Below, one piece after another: positions 46,135 to 58,200 of a stretch of 64,000 bases of DNA. The DNA is from Elymus sibiricus (lineage: Eukaryota > Streptophyta > Magnoliopsida > Poales > Poaceae). Both the position numbers and the translations under genes were made by a program. The notes beneath the pieces were generated by a model. That model was not told the DNA's origin. It made no database searches and saw only the letters and a program-made list of their open reading frames with translations. The DNA is taken from the NCBI GenBank assembly GCA_039707655.1, contig CM077666.1, positions 287,793,166 to 287,857,165 of the forward strand, in the 5' to 3' direction. How positions within the stretch are numbered: position 1 is the first letter of the stretch; each line of letters begins with the position of its first letter.

Positions 46135-46738
46135 AATTTTTGTCTAAAAAGACCACCTGCGGAGTGGTATTGTCAAAAAAGACCATCTGCGAGTGGCATT
46201 GTCAAAAAGGACCCCCCTGCCGCCAGCAGCGGAGGGCCCGGTGGGACCTGCCGCCACCACCCCTGGCGGCCGGCCGGTGTGTGGGACCTGCCGCCAATGC
46301 AGCTGGCGGCAGGACTGTTCACGCGGCGCGAGGCACTGTTCACAGGAATGAACAGTAATTTTGAAAAATTCAAAAACAATATCAGAAAAATTCAAAAAAA
46401 TCTGGAATTTTTTGGCAGCAAAGAGAATCGAGTGTTCTAAGTGGGTGCAAAATTTCAGGTTTTTTTGATTTTTTCTGCTATTTTTTGAATTTTTTTCGAA
46501 ATTACAGTGAACAGTGTCTGTCGGCACTGTGAACAGTGCCGCGCGCCCCGTGAACAGTACCTGCCGCCAGCGCTGGTGGCGGCAGGTCCCACTCACCGGC
46601 CGGCCGCCAGGGGTGGTGGCGGCAGGTCCCACCGGGCCCTCCGCTGGTGGCGGCAGGGGGTCTTTTTTGACAATACCACTCGCAGGTGGTCTTTTTTGAC
46701 AATACCACTTCGCAGGTGGTCTTTTTGGACAAAAATTC
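46135..46738. mobile_element. Mutator-like foldback element inside the LINE
   Basis: CATATGGAGG stands on both sides (46125-46134 and 46739-46748), a 9-10 bp target duplication. The left half (AATTTTTGTCTAAAAAGACC, then ACCTGCCGCCA) is inverted in the right half over about 200 bp, with an AT-rich loop (46350-46505). Removing it rejoins HMEE to W in the LINE frame. Confidence 0.88.
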
Positions 46739-46748
46739 CATATGGAGG

Positions 46749-47302
46749 AGTGGCGAGCTGCACATGCTGTTGCGGCCAAAACACCCAAGTTGAACACTGT
46801 ACAGAGATGGCAGCCCCCGGACGAAGGTTGGACTAAAGTTAACTCTGATGGTGCAGTTTCCAAGTATGGTGAGAAGGGAGGAGGAGGAATAGTGGTACGG
46901 GATCATAATGGTGCTTTCCTGGCCGGAGCGTGCCATCATTATCCACACATTTCTGATCCTGAAGCTGTTGAGGTTCTGGCTTGTAAAAGAGCGATTCAGG
47001 TGGCGAGGGAGCTTAACGTCCAAAAGATTCACATGGAACTTGATAGCCAATCAGTGGTGCAGATGATCAACTAGTCATCTAGGAATATGAGCTCTGCTGG
47101 TCCGTGGATAGAGGAGATCAAAGATTCGATTAAGTCTTTTTCGGAGGCCAAGGTTGTGTGGGTTCGACGATCTGCAAACGCTGCTGCGCATAAATTAGCG
47201 AGAGTAGGTGTTGGAGATGAATTGTGTAAGGTGTGGTTGTCGGTTCCTCCAGAATTTATCCTGGATGTAATTGCGGATGAGATCCCAAACCTTAGTTGTT
47301 AA
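46749..47302 (+). pseudogene. LINE RNase H domain
   Basis: Starts EWRAAHAVA after the foldback element. KVNSDGAVSKYGEKGG (first Asp), EAVEVLACKRAI (Glu) and MELDSQSVVQMI (Asp) are RNase H motifs. A TAG at about 47072 interrupts; the rest (WVRRSANAAAHKLARVG) ends at 47302. This domain degrades RNA of the hybrid in plant LINEs. Confidence 0.85.
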
Positions 47303-47345
47303 ATAAAGCAGCGCGTTTACCCCTAAAAAAAAACAGCTTTATACT

Positions 47346-47596
47346 GAAAAAAACCCTCAACAGCAGAATTTTGTCACGGTCCAAACAAGATAAGAAGGCC
47401 GATGCTAGGCGTAAGCCGGCTGATAAGCTCACAGTTATCAGCCGCCTTGATAACCGTACGATCCTGCACATCGGAGCCGTTCGCTGATTGCACTTGCCCT
47501 CAACGCAAGTCTTCTCTCTCGCGCAGCAGAGGCACCATCCATGCAGCACCCATTGTCGCGCTCCAAACACACCTACCAGCACTGTGGCAGTGGCCG
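47346..47596. other. Junction stretch between LINE and minisatellite
   Basis: Holds the downstream LINE target copy and GATAAGCTCACAGTTATCAG; no gene seen. Confidence 0.4.
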
Positions 47597-48275
47597 CGAT
47601 GCCGCCGGAGCTGCGATGCAACGGCCGGCCGAGTTGTGACGCAGTGGGCGTCAACGCCGCCGGAGCTGTGATGCAGCGGTCGCCAGAGCTACGATACAGC
47701 GGTCGTCGATGCCGCCGGAGCTGCAATGCCGCGGCCATGACGCGGCCGGAGCTGCGCTGCAGCGGCCGTCGGAGTCGACGCTGCCGAAGCTGCGATGCAG
47801 CGGGCGTGACGCCGCCGGAGCTGCGACGCAGCAGCCACGACTCCACCGGAGCCGAGCTGCGATGCAGCGGCCGTCGGAGTCGACGCCGCAGGAGCTGCGC
47901 CATTGGAGCTCCGATGCAGCGGTCGTCGATGCCGCCGGAGCTGCAATGCAGCGGCCACGACGCGGCCGGAGCTGCGCTGCAGCGACCGTCGGAATCGACG
48001 CTGCCGAAGCAGCGATGCAGCGGGCGTGACGCCGCCGGAGCTGCGATGCAGCAGCCACGACTCCACCGGAGCTGCGCTGCGATGCAGCGGCCGTCGGAGT
48101 CGACGCCGCAGGAGCTGCGCCATTGGAGCTCCGATGCAGTGGTCGTCGACGCCGCCGGAGCTGCAATGCAGTGGCCACGACGCCGCCGGAGCTGCGATGC
48201 ACCGGGCGTCGACGTCGCCGAAGCTGTGATGCAGCGGCCGTGACGCCGCCGGAGCTGCGATGCAGCGGTCCGCAC
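47597..48275 (+). repeat. GC-rich minisatellite with higher-order structure
   Basis: A ~30-35 bp unit around CGCCGGAGCTGCGATGCAGC is repeated some twenty times. A longer order of about 230 and 210 bp is visible: the GGTCGTCGATGCCGCCGG segment recurs at 47700, 47931 and 48141, each followed by the same series of variants. The unit keeps all six frames open for long runs, so long apparent proteins rich in R, S, A and C are by-products. Confidence 0.85.
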
Positions 48276-49317
48276 GCTCGTCGGGGCCTCGGGGCTGTTG
48301 GAACTTGTAACACGGGCGTACTACTCACTAGTGGCCGTCGCCTGCCCCATGGAGCAGCTCGTGCGAGCTAGCAGCAGCCGAGCTACTGCCTCGCTGTGCC
48401 CGTGGCCAGCGCTGGTAGGAGCACGCAGCCAGCGCGGGCGAGCGGAAACAGCACCTCCTGCGGCCGGGCGGCGGAGTTTGCAGCAAGGCGCGGCCAGGAG
48501 CTTGGGAAGCAGAGCTTGGAGCTTGGGCAGCAGGCCGTGGCGGTGAGAGCTTGGGCAACAGCAATGGCGGAGAGAGATTGGGCAACAACCACCGTATGCA
48601 GCAGTTGTCGACGTTGCCGCCACCGTATGCAGCACCGGCGCGCCGACGATGCTCCAGCGCATCACAGGCGACCCCCCGTGATGTTGTTGAGCCGGAGCGC
48701 CGGAGATCTCCTTGCCGCCTCCAGCGAATTGCAGCCCCGCGCCGTTCGTAGCACGCAAACCCCTCCAGAGTTGCAACTGCAGCAGCGCGTCGCCGGCGAG
48801 GTCGGCCCACCGCTCGCAGTTATGACGCTTGTTGTGGCGAGGGGATGCAGCAACGGTGTCGGCGCCCGAGATCTCGTCGCCGCCGTACTGCCGGTGATTG
48901 CATCACCACAACCTTCACAGCACCCACTCACTTCGGTGTTGCTTTGAAGCAGGCTTTGGAGATCGGTGTAAACGGCGGTGGCTGTGTGGCAGCATAGCTT
49001 TGCGGCGGCGAGCGGTGGAGGAGAAAAGGAGAGGAGCAGAGGGAGCGATGCGAGAAAATGTGTGGACTGGCTTGATGCGTGAAGCGATAAGCCGGGGATG
49101 GCCCGAGCGGTGAGCGGGTCCACATGAGGACACGCGTCACTCGATGGAGGGGGATTAGGATGACAAAAGATCAGCCGGTTGAAATAGATACTTTTCCAGA
49201 TAAGAAAGGATAATTAATTGACGTGGCGTAGAAACTTCCAAACAAAACAACCCATACAAGTACAACCCCACGCGAGGAAGACGTCAATACGGGCAAAGAA
49301 AAGGGGGGAGATCGTAA
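48276..49317. other. GC-rich stretch, no gene supported
   Basis: Several overlapping open frames on both strands, none with a recognisable domain, intron signals or codon pattern. The CAGC/GCTG-rich composition continues from the minisatellite. Confidence 0.45.
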
Positions 49318-49612
49318 GGGCATGTCCAACGGGGGCGCTAGCAAAGGGGCGCTAGGAATTAATTCCCGGTCAAAGGGCAGTTGGACCCTCAATTCCTGGC
49401 GTCACATGAAGCCTCGGCGCAAGAAGTGGAAGCGGGCGCTTGTGCTTTTTTACCTTGCGGGACAAAGGGCTGATGCAGCGGCCCGTTCTTCCTAGCGCCT
49501 ACGAATTAGCGTCCAGCGTTGAAGCAAACCAGTGCTTGGATATTTCTTTAGTTTTACCATATATTTTTATTTCTCTAAGCGCCCATATAAGCGGCTCGCG
49601 TTGAAGATGCCC
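49318..49612. mobile_element. Tourist-like MITE A
   Basis: Left end GGGCATGTCCAACGGGGGCG; right end on the complement GGGCATCTTCAACGCGAGCC. Flanked by TAA at 49315-49317 and 49613-49615. 295 bp, noncoding. Confidence 0.82.
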
Positions 49613-49615
49613 TAA

Positions 49616-49930
49616 GGCATCTCCATCGCAGAGCGCTTGCGTAGGCGCTTAGGAAGACAAAAATAAATACCGTAAAAATAAAGTAATTAGCTTAGCGCTT
49701 TTTACCCAACGGGGAGCGCTAACGATGGGCGCTAGTTAATCGCAAAACCAGCTGGAAGACCTATCGCTGCATGCATCGGTCAACTCCTGCAGGGGAAAAA
49801 AAGACGAAGCGCCCGCTTCCACCCTTTGCGCCGATGCAAGATAAGGTGATGGGATTTGTTAGTCTAACTGCCAATTGAGCAGGTTATTAATCCTGGCGCC
49901 CGGCTCTAGCGCCCCGCGTTGTACATGCCC
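49616..49930. mobile_element. Tourist-like MITE B, abutting A
   Basis: Left end GGCATCTCCATCGCAGAGCG; right end on the complement GGGCATGTACAACGCGGGGC. Flanked by TAA at 49613-49615 (shared with A) and 49931-49933. 315 bp. It ends ~190 bases before the S1FA start codon. Confidence 0.82.
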
Positions 49931-50121
49931 TAAGAACGCCGCAGAAAGGCCCCAGCTACTCGCAAAGGTGAGTTTTTTTGGAACCCACAGATCTTACGAG
50001 TCATCCTCCTCCTCGAGGAACTCCAGTGCTTATCTTCTACTCGCCCCTGTCCTAATCCATCCAATCTTTCGATCCAGAAGGTGAGGAGGGTGTGGTGCCT
50101 GGTCCAGATCTCGTGGCCGTC

Positions 50122-51601
50122 ATGGCGGAGCAGTTCGCGGAGTCAGCGGTAAGGAATTTTCCGCCAGTTCTTTCTTCTCCAGTGCGTTGTTTCAAGATCG
50201 CTCGCTTATAGATGCGAGAGAGCGAGACAAGTTGTTTGCAGATCTGCCCTGCAACTAACCACCCAGATCTGCCATTTACCGCCCCGCGCCGGCGGGTGAA
50301 AGGACGGTGCTTACTTAGTCACCGTGGCTTGCATAGCGAGTAGAAGCGCGCGGTGACCGGCGTCGCCACGGACCATTGCGCATCATACATATTTCTGTGG
50401 GTAGATAGTTAGATCTGCATAACTAATGCAATCATCTCATGTCGTCTCGGTAGTCGTAATTGTAACAACATATCATGGTTCTTTACAATAGAAAAACGAT
50501 TGCAAAATGCTGAATTGTTTGAAAAGATTTGGTTTTTCACTTGCCAAGTGCGGCGACTGTTTACTGCTCTGAGTTGTGAGTTTTTAATCTGTTCAAGAAT
50601 TGTATAGTTGATCCAATTTGTTTTCATTGTTTAATTTGTGGTGCACCCCTTACCTGGCTTATGTCACGAGTACCTGAGGATAGTTTAGTGTAACTAACTT
50701 TGTATACCATGTGTTTTACTGTACAAGTTTTCGACATGGCGGCGAGTTTTACACTTATCTGCCTGCAAAAAGTAAATCACTTAGTGAGTGTAGTTATTGT
50801 TCTGTGATTAACTCGACATCCTAAACTCACTGTTTTTAGTATTTTCTGTCTAATGAATCCACTGAAATTGACTGTCGGCATGAATTGCTTTGTTGTTTTA
50901 AATGATTATTATGTAGTTTCAGACTCTGCCAGATAGATGTTCTGGATATCCCCATGCATCCTTGTGCCAGCGAACCTGCATCTCTCACTTTAAATGGTTA
51001 CTAGAAGTCGACCACTTAGCTTTACCCATCCTGTTTCACTTCACTTCAGCTGTGACTACTTGTATTCCTAAAATAGTCTCTGTTGTGAATGTAGAAACAT
51101 GTAAATATATGAAACTTCAGGGTTATTAATACATTGAAATTAAGCCTCAGTTTGTGCTGTTGTCAAACTTGTGACTGCATACAACAGCTCTATATTAGAA
51201 GCGTCTATTATTATATATTGGGAACGATCGTTGATAATCTGAGCACGTGAAACTGTGAAGTATGTGACTTTTTCTTGCTAGCCTAGTAAGGTATAAACCG
51301 TGCAAGCTCTATGCACTTAAGTTTGTTTTGTTTTCACAAAAGTATATATGTTATAGCTTCTGATAGATTATCTCTTTATCTTCAGAACAATGTAATCATC
51401 GAAGAGGCCAACAAGGGCCTGAACCCTGGAATGATAGTCCTGCTTGTGGTTGCGACCACCCTGCTGCTTTTCTTTGTTGGGAACTATGCGCTCTACCTGT
51501 ACGCGCAGAAGACGCTCCCTCCGAAGAAGAAGAAGCCAGTCTCCAAGAAGAAGCTCAAGAGGGAAAAGCTGAAGCAAGGGGTTTCTGCGCCAGGGGAGTG
51601 A
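50122..51601 (+). CDS. S1FA: S1FA-family small protein
   Basis: Two exons, 50122-50148 (MAEQFAESA) and 51386-51601, joined in phase 0 across a 1.24-kb GT-AG intron; 80 residues, the normal length. The second exon has [21 protein letters not shown], a clear membrane-spanning segment, then [18 protein letters not shown] and a basic tail ending KQGVSAPGE, the conserved C-terminus of the family. S1FA was described as a protein binding the S1 element of a plastid ribosomal gene promoter; the hydrophobic helix visible here points to a membrane protein, so the DNA-binding role is uncertain. The start is the first ATG with good context. No damage seen. Confidence 0.93.
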
Positions 51602-52457
51602 AGAGACCCATCGATTTCTCATGTCGATTGCTTTATGCTGGGCTCCTCTTTACTTACCTGATAAAAAATATGTACCAGCTGGAGCTGCAGTGTTGAGCGA
51701 GTGTTTATGTAGAAGCCTTGTCTTGAGTGGTACATCGTCGGTATTGGACACCTTATTTCAGCGAACTGATAAACCTTAGCCTAAATTGAGCTGCTCCTGG
51801 TTATAGTTTTTTAATTAAAAACTTTGCTGGGGATCATCCGTGGCAAACTTGTGAAACCTGTGTAGCCGTTTGCAGTTTGGTATGTTGTGTTGCATTGTGG
51901 TTTGGCTTCTCTTTGTTTTTTTGTTGAAGTTTTTCAAAATTTCATGCTGCAAAAGATACTTGATCAGTCCTCTGCCAGAGCATGTTGATCACTTTTATGG
52001 CCTGTGCAAAATTGACCGCCCTGGGGTTATACGACTTTTCTGCAAGGCTTGGGGTTTTGATTTGTTATATATGGGAAATGGAGAGGTATTTCTTATGTTG
52101 AATGCAAAACAGCTAATCCCTTGTAGGTACCCCACGAGTCCTCTCAAGCTATGAAGTTTTCATAATTCAAACTCCATTGCGCCTGCCTCAAACCCAAAGC
52201 ATGAGCTTTACGAACTGTTCGGTCCACACAGCCTGTTTTGGTATAACCAGTGGATTATTATGACAAATCATGTTTCTATGTCGACCCCGTCGTCTTTGCT
52301 GAAGTGGACCTACTAGATGACACGGAGGCGCCAAAGAGTTGATGATTTTGGCTCTAATTAGCTTTGTACATGGCCTAAAGGCAATGATGTCAACTCATAC
52401 CGTATACAGTTTGACTCTTCAACTGAGCCAGCTCATACCACGGTTTCGTAGATCAGG
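51602..52457. other. 3' flank of S1FA
   Basis: Contains the S1FA 3' untranslated region (ATAAAAAATATG at about 51661 may serve as the poly(A) signal). No further gene is supported up to the MITE. Confidence 0.45.
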
Positions 52458-52650
52458 TCTCCTTTGGTTTATTTAGAGGAATTTCACAGGAATTCTATAG
52501 GATAGGATTCTTATAGGAATTTTTTTCCTTTAGAGCTCTTTGGTTCATAGGAATGGATTTCTATTCTTACATAATAGGATTGGTTTCTATCTTTCACATA
52601 TCAAAGGAAAATAAACATTAGCCTAGGCTCAATGCAAAAATTCCCACCAG
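52458..52650. mobile_element. Truncated Tourist-like MITE (same family as 40989-41282)
   Basis: Starts GGTCTCCTTTGGTTTATT and shares TAGGATAGGATT, CTTTGGTTCATAGGAATGG and AAACATTAGCCTAGGCTCAA with the MITE in the LINE. The right terminal repeat is missing. Confidence 0.75.
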
Positions 52651-53896
52651 ATGTCAGATGATACATGAAAATGGTACTATAGACCGGCAGGATTTATCAT
52701 GCTCATGGTTAACTACATACAGCAGAGATATCTCGCACTGGTTGAAAAATCTGCTCCGGCTTGTCTCCTTCCCCCCCTCTGCCCCTCGGACTGTTTGATC
52801 AAAAGATGAGAGCGGCCACCTTCCTTCCTTCCCCGTCCGTCTCACGCTCACATCACACCCATGGATCAGCTGGGAGCGCAACCAACTCAACAAGAAAAAA
52901 CGACCTTCTTGTCCCAAAGCATCTGCTAGCTAGCATGTTGCCGTCCAGTGCAGTGCAGTGCAGTGCAGTCCACTAGTCCAGTGAGGCAGTGACCACTGGG
53001 CACTGGCTGACGGAGGACAACACGCATCCACCTCATCCACACCACAGTATTTGTGTGTCTTCCAATCCAAGCCTCGCGTTGCAGACGGCTTGTCCCCCTC
53101 GTCTTCCTACTTCCCAGCTGCCGCAACCCAAAGCTACCTATCTACGTATCTAGTTCTAGTATAGCTTAGCCACTCAAATCTCAAAAGCTATGCCAAAGTG
53201 CAAGTGGTACCTAGCTAAGAAAGAAAGACATACACAAGGAGACATGCATGCGCCGGCTCACCAGAATCACTTCTCCCGCACTGCACTGCGCTGCACAGTC
53301 CGATCCCTGTCGAGAGCGAGAGGAAGAGTTACTTGCACTCGACCCCGGCCAGCCAGCCAGCCAGCCAAGACGGCATGGCAGCTCACCTAACACAGGCCAA
53401 CTGCAGGCAGGGCAGATAGCAATACAATACGATCGACATGGTTTCTGGCTGAAGCGATCGTTGGTTGGTTCGGCGCACGTACATACGCTCCTCCATCACC
53501 CGGCCACATGCATGCAGACGACAGAAATGATGCTTCCCTTGAGTTGATTTGATTACCTCCGCTTTTGTTAAGTTTCCCGGCCCCCTTGCATTGTGCGACG
53601 CAGCCGTTTCACCTCACTTCCCCTTTTATACTGTACAACAGGATCGACGGATCGATCGCATTACTACTTCCGCGGCCATGTTGTATGTTGCGTAGACGAT
53701 AAGCATGCGAGGGCTAAAAGCGACAAGGACTCGCCGCCGGTTGGTGATATAAGTGGCGGGGAACCGCCCCGGCCGTGAAGACAAGATATAGGAAGAAGAG
53801 AGAATACCACTACGCCAACTAGTAGCAACTCAAGAGTCGACTGATTACGTTACGTGCGTCGAACGAGGATCCCGATCCCTAGGAAGGAAGGATAGG
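52651..53896. other. Upstream region of the golgin-like gene, simple repeats only
   Basis: (CAGTG)n at about 52948-52968 and (CCAG)n at about 53348-53368. No coding sequence recognised; the proximal part (53590-53896) should hold the promoter and leader of the next gene. Confidence 0.5.
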
Positions 53897-54888
53897 ATGC
53901 AGGGGGAGGTGGAGCAGCAGCAGCAGGCGCCGATGCAGATGGTGCTGCGGGTGAAGCACCCGTCGTCGCTGTCCAGCGGCAGCGAGGAGGCGTCGGAAGG
54001 GGAGGGGTCGTCCAGGTCGGCGCTCTCGGTGTTCAAGGCCAAGGAGGAGCAGATCGAGAGGAAGAAGATGGAGGTCAGGGACAAGGTCTTCGCGCAGCTC
54101 GGCCGCGTCGAGGAGGAGTCCAAGCGCCTCGCATTCATACGACAGGTAAACTACTCTTCTTCGGTTAGTACGTACTAGCTAAGTGTACTAATCTTTCTGA
54201 GTAGTACTAACGGCCGATCGGTTGATGGCATTAATTAGGAGACCCAAAATGACGTACTAGTACAGTACCAACATGCATGATCAGTTTGTTCAGCTCAGTC
54301 AGGGAACTAACTCTGTAACAACAAAATTGATATCGAGCGGGCCTAAAGTCCATCATAGTTTTGTTTTGTTTTGTTTTGTGTTTGTAGGAGCTGGAAGGGA
54401 TGGCCGATCCTACGAGGAAGGAGGTGGAATCAATACAGCGGCGGATCGACACCGTCAACCGCCAGCTCAAGCCTCTCAGCAAGAGCTGCGTCAAGAAGGT
54501 GACAAGGACTTCCTGGACCTGGACGTGATAGGAATTATTCTACTTACTTTCACTGCATTATTAGTAAGTAAATTGACATGTGGATTTGTTGTTCTTGAAT
54601 CGGGAAAACAAATTGAAAACACAGGAGAAAGAATACAAAGAGATCCTCGAGGCGTACAACGAGAAGAGCAAGGAGAAGGCCATACTTGTCAACAGGCTAA
54701 TAGAGGTGACCTGACCTCAACATCATGCATCACCTCGTCTTCTTCTTATCTTATTAGTTAAATATCTGTTTGATTATTAGTACTGATCACTTTGCTCTGC
54801 TCTTCATGTGCAGCTGGTGAGCGAAAGCGAGAGGATGAGGATGAAGAAGCTTGAAGAGCTCAACAAGACGGTCGATTCACTCTATTAA
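53897..54888 (+). CDS. RAB6-interacting golgin-like coiled-coil protein (PF04949 family)
   Basis: Four exons, 53897-54145, 54388-54498, 54625-54705 and 54814-54888, all in phase 0 with GT-AG introns; 171 residues. A Glu/Ser-rich N-terminus (SSLSSGSEEASEGEGSS) is followed by a long charged helix: KAKEEQIERKKMEVRDKVFA, then LEGMADPTRKEVESIQRRID and LKPLSKSCVKKEKEYKEILE, ending in SERMRMKKLEELNKTVDSLY. This is the plant family once listed as DUF662/'transcriptional activator' and now usually named RAB6-interacting golgin. A Golgi or trafficking role is by family name only; no membrane segment is seen. No damage seen. Confidence 0.88.
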
Positions 54889-55298
54889 TTAGACGTAATA
54901 ATAATGTTAATTACCCCGAGAGCTTAATTTCCCTGTGCAATCTCCGTCCGTCCCATGGATTTGAATGTATGTGGTCTGTACGTGTCAGCTTGCAACTGAC
55001 CATGTCGTGAGCGATTCTTCTTTAATTTTCGCCTTTCTTCTTGCTTCCTTGTGATTGCATTGACGGGTTTGAGTCCATCTTGTTGCACTGTTTTGTTGCA
55101 CTGTCGTTGTCGAGTAAAACTGACGTATTTAAACGAACACTTCTTCTTCGGTACAACCCCCCTAATTACAATAACGGTCCAGATCGTCCGATACCCTTTC
55201 ATTAAAAAGGGTAGGATCGTCCAGGCACTTAAAAGGCGACGGGCGCTGTACGTCGGGCTGTACGCGCGCGACGGGGCTGTACGTACGTCGGGCTGTAT
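54889..55298. other. Spacer with CTGTACG-type repeats
   Basis: 3' flank of the golgin-like gene, then short repeats of GGGCTGTACG (55240-55298) leading up to the inverted-repeat structure. Confidence 0.45.
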
Positions 55299-58200
55299 AC
55301 GTCGGCTAAGGACGTTGCCCGAGCGCAGATTGCGGCGGCATTCTTACTGGGACGGGCCCATGCACGCATGCGCGTCGGTTAGCGAGACGGCCGGCGATGC
55401 AATCCCTCCTTGCCAAAATCTTGGACGTATTAAATTCTGCATGCAATCCCAACGATAGCTACTTTTCTGGACGAGCATCTCGTGCGGTTACCTCTCATCA
55501 TTTGAGATTGAATCGGTAAAACAAAGAGTGGGTCAAAGTATTTATCAAAAAAAAAAAAAAAGAGTGGGTCAAAGTAAATCGTGCATGCTCCCCACTTTTT
55601 GGCAGGGCCCGGACGTACTTCTGAGCACATTCACGGAATGTACCCAACTTTTGGCAGGGCGTGTGGGGCCCCACCCCGGTGCCCCACGCAAAAAATGAAC
55701 GAAATCCGACACCGAACACACGTTGCGTCACGTCCGAGCAGTATTTTAGGGTTTTTCGGCCCGAAAAATCATAGAAAATGCAAACAGCGTCGAAACGCGA
55801 CAAATTTTGCCGTGCGTGCTTGCCATGGTCATTGTAGCCCGTGAAAAAAATGTGAGCCCGTTTGGCGGATGCGAAGGAGACACATGCATCGGAGGGTCCC
55901 TTCCGGCCGTACCGAAACCCCTCCGTTGCACATGAAGTACCTGAGCACATTCACGGAATGTATCCAACTTTTGCCAGCGCGTGTGGGGCCCCACCCCGGT
56001 GCCCCACACAAAAAATGAGCGAAATCTGATACCGAATGCACGTTGCGTCATGTACGGGCACTATTTTAGGGGTTTCGGCCGAGAAAATCGTAGAAAATGC
56101 ATACAGTGTCGAAACGCGACAAATTTTGGCGTGCATGCTACCCATGGTCATTGTAGCCCGTGAAAAAAAAACTAAGCCCATTTGGCGGATGCGAAGAAGA
56201 CACATGCATCGGAGAGGGTCCCTTCAGGCCGTACCGAAACCCCTCCGTTGCACATGAAGTACCTGAGCACATTCACGGAATGTCCCAACTTTTGCCAGGG
56301 CGTGTGGGGCCCCACCCCGGTGCCCCACGCAAAAAATGAATGAAATCCGACACCGAACGCACGTTGCGTCACGTCCGGGCACTATTTTAGGGTTTTTAGC
56401 CGAGAAAATCGTAGAAAATGCATACAGTGTCGAAACGCGACAAATTTTGGCGTGCGTGCTTCCCATGGTCATTGTAGCCCGTGAAAAAAAGTGAGCCCGT
56501 TTGGCGGATGCGAAGGAGACACATGCATCGGAGGGTGCCTTCCGCCCGGTACCTAAACCCCTCCATTGCACATGAAGTACCTAAGCACATTCACGGGATG
56601 TACCCAACTTTTGGCAAGGCGTGTGGGGCTCCACCCCGGTGCCCCACGCAAAAAATGAACGAAATCCGACACCGAACGCACGTTGCGTCACGTCCGGGCA
56701 GTATTTTAGGGTTTTTCGGCCCGAAAAATCGTAGAAAATGCAAACAGCGTCGAAACGTGACAAATTTTGGCGTGCGTGCTCGCCATGGTCATTGTAGCCC
56801 GTGAAAAAAATGTGAGCCCGTTTGGCGGATGCGAAGGAGACACATGCATCGGAGGGTCCCTTCCGGCCGTACCGAAACCCCTCCGTTGCACATGAAGTAC
56901 CTGAGCACATTCACGGAATGTATCCAACTTTTGCCAGCGCGTGTGGGGCCCCACCCCGGTGCCCCACACAAAAAATGAGCGAAATTTGATAACGAACGCA
57001 CGTTGCGTCATGTACGGGCACTATTTTAGGGTTTTCGGCCGAGAAAATCGTAGAAAATGCATACAGTGTCGAAACGCGACAAATTTTGGCGTGCATGCTA
57101 CCCATGGTCATTGTAGCCCGTGAAAAAAAAACTAAGCCCATTTGGCGGATGCGAAGAAGACACATGCATCGGAGAGGGTCCCTTCAGGCCGTACCGAAAC
57201 CCCTCCGTTGCACATGAAGTACCTGAGCACATTCACGGAATGTCCCAACTTTTGCCAGGGCGTGTGGGGCCCCACCCCGGTGCCCCACGCAAAAAAGAAT
57301 GAAATCCGACACCGAACGCACGTTGCGTCACGTCCGGACACTATTTTAGGGTTTTTAGCCGAGAAAATCGTAGAAAATGCATACAGTGTCGAAACGCGAC
57401 AAATTTTGGCGTGCGTGCTTCCCATGGTCATTGTAGCCTGTGAAAAAAAGTGAGCCCGTTTGGCGGATGCGAAGGAGACACATGCATCGGAGGGTCCCTT
57501 CCGCCCGGTACCTAAACCCCTCCATTGCACATGAAGTACCTGAGCACATTCACGGGATGTGCCCAACTTTTGGCAAGGCGTGTGGGGCTCCACCCCGGTG
57601 CCCCACGCAAAAAATGAACGAAATCCGACACCGAACGCACGTTGCGTCACGTCCGGGCAGTCTTTTAGGGTTTTTCGGCCCGAAAAATCGTAGAAAATGC
57701 AAACAGCGTCGAAACGTGACAAATTTTGGCGTGCGTGCTCGCCAGGGTCATTGTAGCCCGTGAAAAAAATGTGAGCCCGTTTGGCGGATGCGAAGGAGAC
57801 ACATGCATCGGAGGGTCCCTTCCGGCCGTACCGAAACCCCTCCGTTGCACATGAAGTACCTGAGCACATTCACGGAATGTATCCAACTTTTGCCAGCGCG
57901 TGTGGGGCCCCACCCCGGTGCCCCACACAAAAAATGAGCGAAATCTGATAACGAACGCACGTTGCGTCATGTACGGGCACTATTTTAGGGTTTTCGGCCG
58001 AGAAAATCGTAGAAAATGCATACAGTGTCGAAACGCGACAAATTTTGGCGTGCATGCTACCCATGGTCATTGTAGCCCGTGAAAAAAAAACTAAGCCCAT
58101 TTGGCGGATGCGAAGAAGACACATGCATCGGAGAGGGTCCCTTCAGGCCGTACCGAAACCCCTCCGTTGCACATGAAGTACCTGAGCACATTCACGGAAT

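Larger units (their letters stand above)
40758..47345 (+). mobile_element. 5'-truncated LINE (non-LTR retrotransposon), interrupted three times
   Basis: The plus-strand RT, zf-RVT and RNase H order is that of plant L1-type LINEs. The 5' end is truncated inside the RT fingers (from ATGGGACCCACAAAATCGC at 40758). The 3' end has AAATAAAG and A-runs to ~47345. A flanking repeat, A-run plus CCTCAACAG, is seen at 40746-40757 and, with one extra C, just after the tail at 47347-47362: a probable target duplication. Three later insertions lie within it at 40989, 41566 and 46135. Confidence 0.88.

Noticed and set aside
47292..48328. Open frames of up to 327 residues across the minisatellite
   Set aside because: Open on both strands in several frames because the unit lacks stops; composition is a direct product of the repeat.
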